Shown here: in pieces, positions 62,648 through 64,000 of the stretch
Layout of the letters: each line of letters starts with the position of its first letter
Position numbering within the stretch: the stretch's first letter is position 1
Program-made: the position numbers and the translations under genes
Origin: Rhodomicrobium sp. R_RK_3
GTDB taxonomy: Bacteria; Pseudomonadota; Alphaproteobacteria; Rhizobiales; Rhodomicrobiaceae
NCBI RefSeq assembly: GCF_002198715.1
Contig: NZ_MWLK01000021.1
Location: 186,001-250,000 of the forward strand
Direction: 5' to 3'
DNA: 64,000 nucleotides
The notes under the pieces: generated by a model
Seen by the model: only the letters and a program-made list of their open reading frames with translations
The model's database searches: none
Told to the model about the DNA's origin: nothing

Positions 62648-62672
62648 GCCCGGCGCGCGATGTGCGCCGGGC
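62648..62672 (+). terminator. Perfect 9-bp hairpin after the FAH gene
   Basis: GCCCGGCGC (62648-62656) pairs with GCGCCGGGC (62664-62672) across 7 nt, 13 bp past the stop codon. There is no T-run after it, so it is a weak or processing-type terminator candidate. Confidence 0.45.
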
Positions 62673-62835
62673 CGCTCAGATAATCTCCGCGATCGGCGTT
62701 TCTTCCCGCTCTCACGAGAAATTGCGCGGGCGCGCCATCGGCGTGAATTGCTTCCGCCGGAACAATGCCCGAGACGAAAGCTTAAGCCGCAATCTGCTTG
62801 AATGCATTTTCACGCCCTTCCAGCAGCCGGAGACC

Positions 62836-63726
62836 ATGATGAGCGAGAATTCCATGCTTCCATCCGACATCCAAGGCTTGACCAAGGCGGCGCCGCTCTC
62901 GCGCCGGATGTTCATGTCGGCCGCGACCGCTGCGGCGGCGGGCTATACGCTGGCGGCCGGTCCCGTCCGCGCCGAGGTCGTCACGACGGACACGAGTGGC
63001 CTCACGGTCGGCGACGGCAAGGCCAAGGTGGCGGATGGCGAGATGCCGGTCTATTTCGCCCGTCCTGAAGGCAAGGCCAATCCGCCGGTGATCCTCGTCG
63101 CGATGGAGATCTTCGGCCTGCATGAATATATCAAGGACGTGACGCGCCGGCTGGCCAAGCTCGGGGCCTTCGCGGTGGCGCCCGACTATTATTACCGCAA
63201 GGGTGTCGACCTCACCAAGATCACCGACACCAAGGAACTGATGCCGATCGTCAACGCCAAGCCCGATGCCGAGCTGATGAGCGATCTCGACGCGACCGTC
63301 GCCTGGGCGAAATCGCAAGGCGGCGACACCAGCCGGCTCGGCATTCTCGGCTTCTGCCGGGGCGGGCGCTCGGTTTGGGAATATGCCGCCTATAGCGACC
63401 AGCTCAAGGCCGGCGTGGCGTTCTACGGCTCACTGGTCGATCCGGCCAACCCGGCCTGGCCGAAGAGCCCGATGCAGCTTGCGCCGGAGATGAAGGCGCC
63501 TGTGCTGGGACTTTACGGCGAGGCGGACCAGGGCATTTCCGTCGCCCAGGTCGAGCAAATGAAGGCGGCGCTGGCGGCTGCCGGCAAGACGGCGGAATTC
63601 AAGATCTTCCCGGGCGCTCCGCACGGTTTCCATGCCGATTACCGGCCGAGCTACCGCGCCGATGCCGCCCAGGCCGCATGGAGCGACATGCAGGGCTGGT
63701 TCAAGACGTACAAGGTGCTCGACTAA
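62836..63726 (+). CDS. Exported dienelactone hydrolase-family protein
   Basis: 296 residues with a Tat-like signal (L-S-R-R-M-F-M-S-A-A, cleavage near V-R-A-E) and a dienelactone-hydrolase core. It has nucleophile Cys in G-F-C-R-G-G (about 178), an acidic residue in G-E-A-D-Q and His in A-P-H-G-F-H. The Cys-Asp-His triad is typical. The ATG at 62836 follows GGAGA closely; 62839 is as likely. It sits 201 bp after the FAH gene on the same strand. Confidence 0.92.
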   Translation: MMSENSMLPSDIQGLTKAAPLSRRMFMSAATAAAAGYTLAAGPVRAEVVTTDTSGLTVGDGKAKVADGEMPVYFARPEGKANPPVILVAMEIFGLHEYIKDVTRRLAKLGAFAVAPDYYYRKGVDLTKITDTKELMPIVNAKPDAELMSDLDATVAWAKSQGGDTSRLGILGFCRGGRSVWEYAAYSDQLKAGVAFYGSLVDPANPAWPKSPMQLAPEMKAPVLGLYGEADQGISVAQVEQMKAALAAAGKTAEFKIFPGAPHGFHADYRPSYRADAAQAAWSDMQGWFKTYKVLD

Positions 63727-63737
63727 GCCTTCGGTTC

Positions 63738-63772
63738 GCCGGCGCGAACGTCCTCGCGCCGGCTTCTTGCGT
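63738..63772. terminator. Strong hairpin between converging genes
   Basis: GCCGGCGCGA (63738-63747) pairs perfectly with TCGCGCCGGC (63754-63763) across 6 nt, followed by TTCTTGCGTCT. It lies between the dienelactone hydrolase and the converging alpha/beta hydrolase and may terminate both. Confidence 0.6.
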
Positions 63773-63778
63773 CTGGCC

Positions 63779-64000
63779 TCACTTCGGCGGCAATGCCTTC
63801 GCGAGACCGGCAATGAGCGCGTCGTTGAAACGATCTGGGGCCGAGACCTGGGGCGAGTGGCCGAGATCGGGGAACATCACCAGCGATGCGCCCGGAATCT
63901 GCGCCGCGATCTTGGGCGCCAGTTCCTTATAATTGCCGATCCGCTTCTTCACCGCGTCGGTGGCGCGGTTCTTGCCGATTGCGGTGTTGTCCAGCGCCCC
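63779..64000 (-). CDS. Alpha/beta hydrolase (C-terminal 73 residues visible)
   Basis: The reverse-strand frame entering at 64000 reads T-A-I-G-K-N-R-A then F-P-D-L-G-H-S-P-Q-V-S-A-P and L-I-A-G-L, ending at TGA 63779-63781. The G-H-S-P-Q-V segment fits the catalytic histidine region of alpha/beta hydrolases. The rest of the gene lies past the right edge. Confidence 0.75.
   Translation of the reverse strand, partial: GALDNTAIGKNRATDAVKKRIGNYKELAPKIAAQIPGASLVMFPDLGHSPQVSAPDRFNDALIAGLAKALPPK

Overview
This 64 kb window is GC-rich, densely coding chromosome from an alphaproteobacterium, most likely a Hyphomicrobiales (Rhizobiales) relative. Supporting signs are an lpiA/mprF-acvB operon, a tRNA-His with A73 and no G-1, a FixJ-type regulator, tripartite tricarboxylate transport (TTT) genes and the general gene mix. 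I found no rRNA, prophage, insertion sequence or CRISPR array; the genus cannot be fixed from this alone.

Layout. 1-9.3 kb: a cut-off acyltransferase, an HDAC-like deacetylase, an exported caspase-like protein, topoisomerase IB, an orphan receiver, a DUF302-like protein, tRNA-Gly, a prolyl-tRNA editing protein, a thioredoxin/YbbN-like protein, a Lon-N protein and an L,D-transpeptidase-like protein. 9.3-15.2 kb: an OmpR-type regulator, a cyclic-nucleotide-binding protein, tRNA-His, a TetR-GST pair, CorA and rpmB. 15.6-21.3 kb: a glycan/lipid-carrier group (GT2, GtrA, ChbG/HpnK-type deacetylase, YfhO-like giant membrane protein, methyltransferase). 21.7-24.1 kb: a phosphoesterase and an NAD(P)-binding SAF-type dehydrogenase.

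24.1-29.6 kb holds the most interesting system: an RpfF-type DSF (diffusible signal factor) synthase, divergent from two tightly linked sensor genes. The second is a clear RpfC homologue (membrane sensor, kinase, receiver, HPt). The first sits where rpfG would be but encodes receiver-PAS-histidine kinase instead of receiver-HD-GYP. This looks like a rewired fatty-acid quorum-sensing circuit.

29.7-41.4 kb: cytochrome c, TetR and thiolase, a MASE1 kinase with a FixJ-type regulator, a TerC protein, two small unknowns, and lpiA/mprF-acvB. 41.7-54.3 kb: tartrate-type dehydrogenase, glutaminase, a P450 with a frameshifted N-terminus, HIT, DUF1428 and DUF3597 proteins, 2,2-dialkylglycine decarboxylase, a transketolase-like 2-oxoacid dehydrogenase E1 with a divergent Lrp, LysR, an FmdB zinc ribbon and an exported metallo-beta-lactamase-fold protein. 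54.5-58.4 kb: a TTT cluster with an extra molybdate-type binding protein. 58.5-61.1 kb: an unknown membrane protein split by a frameshift at a T5 run. 61.6-64 kb: two Tat-exported hydrolases and a cut-off alpha/beta hydrolase.

Two families of about 110 bp imperfect palindromic repeats (A, five copies; B, two copies) lie only between converging genes, filling seven of the eight convergent gaps longer than about 145 bp. Many start codons below were chosen by Shine-Dalgarno spacing and are marked as such.
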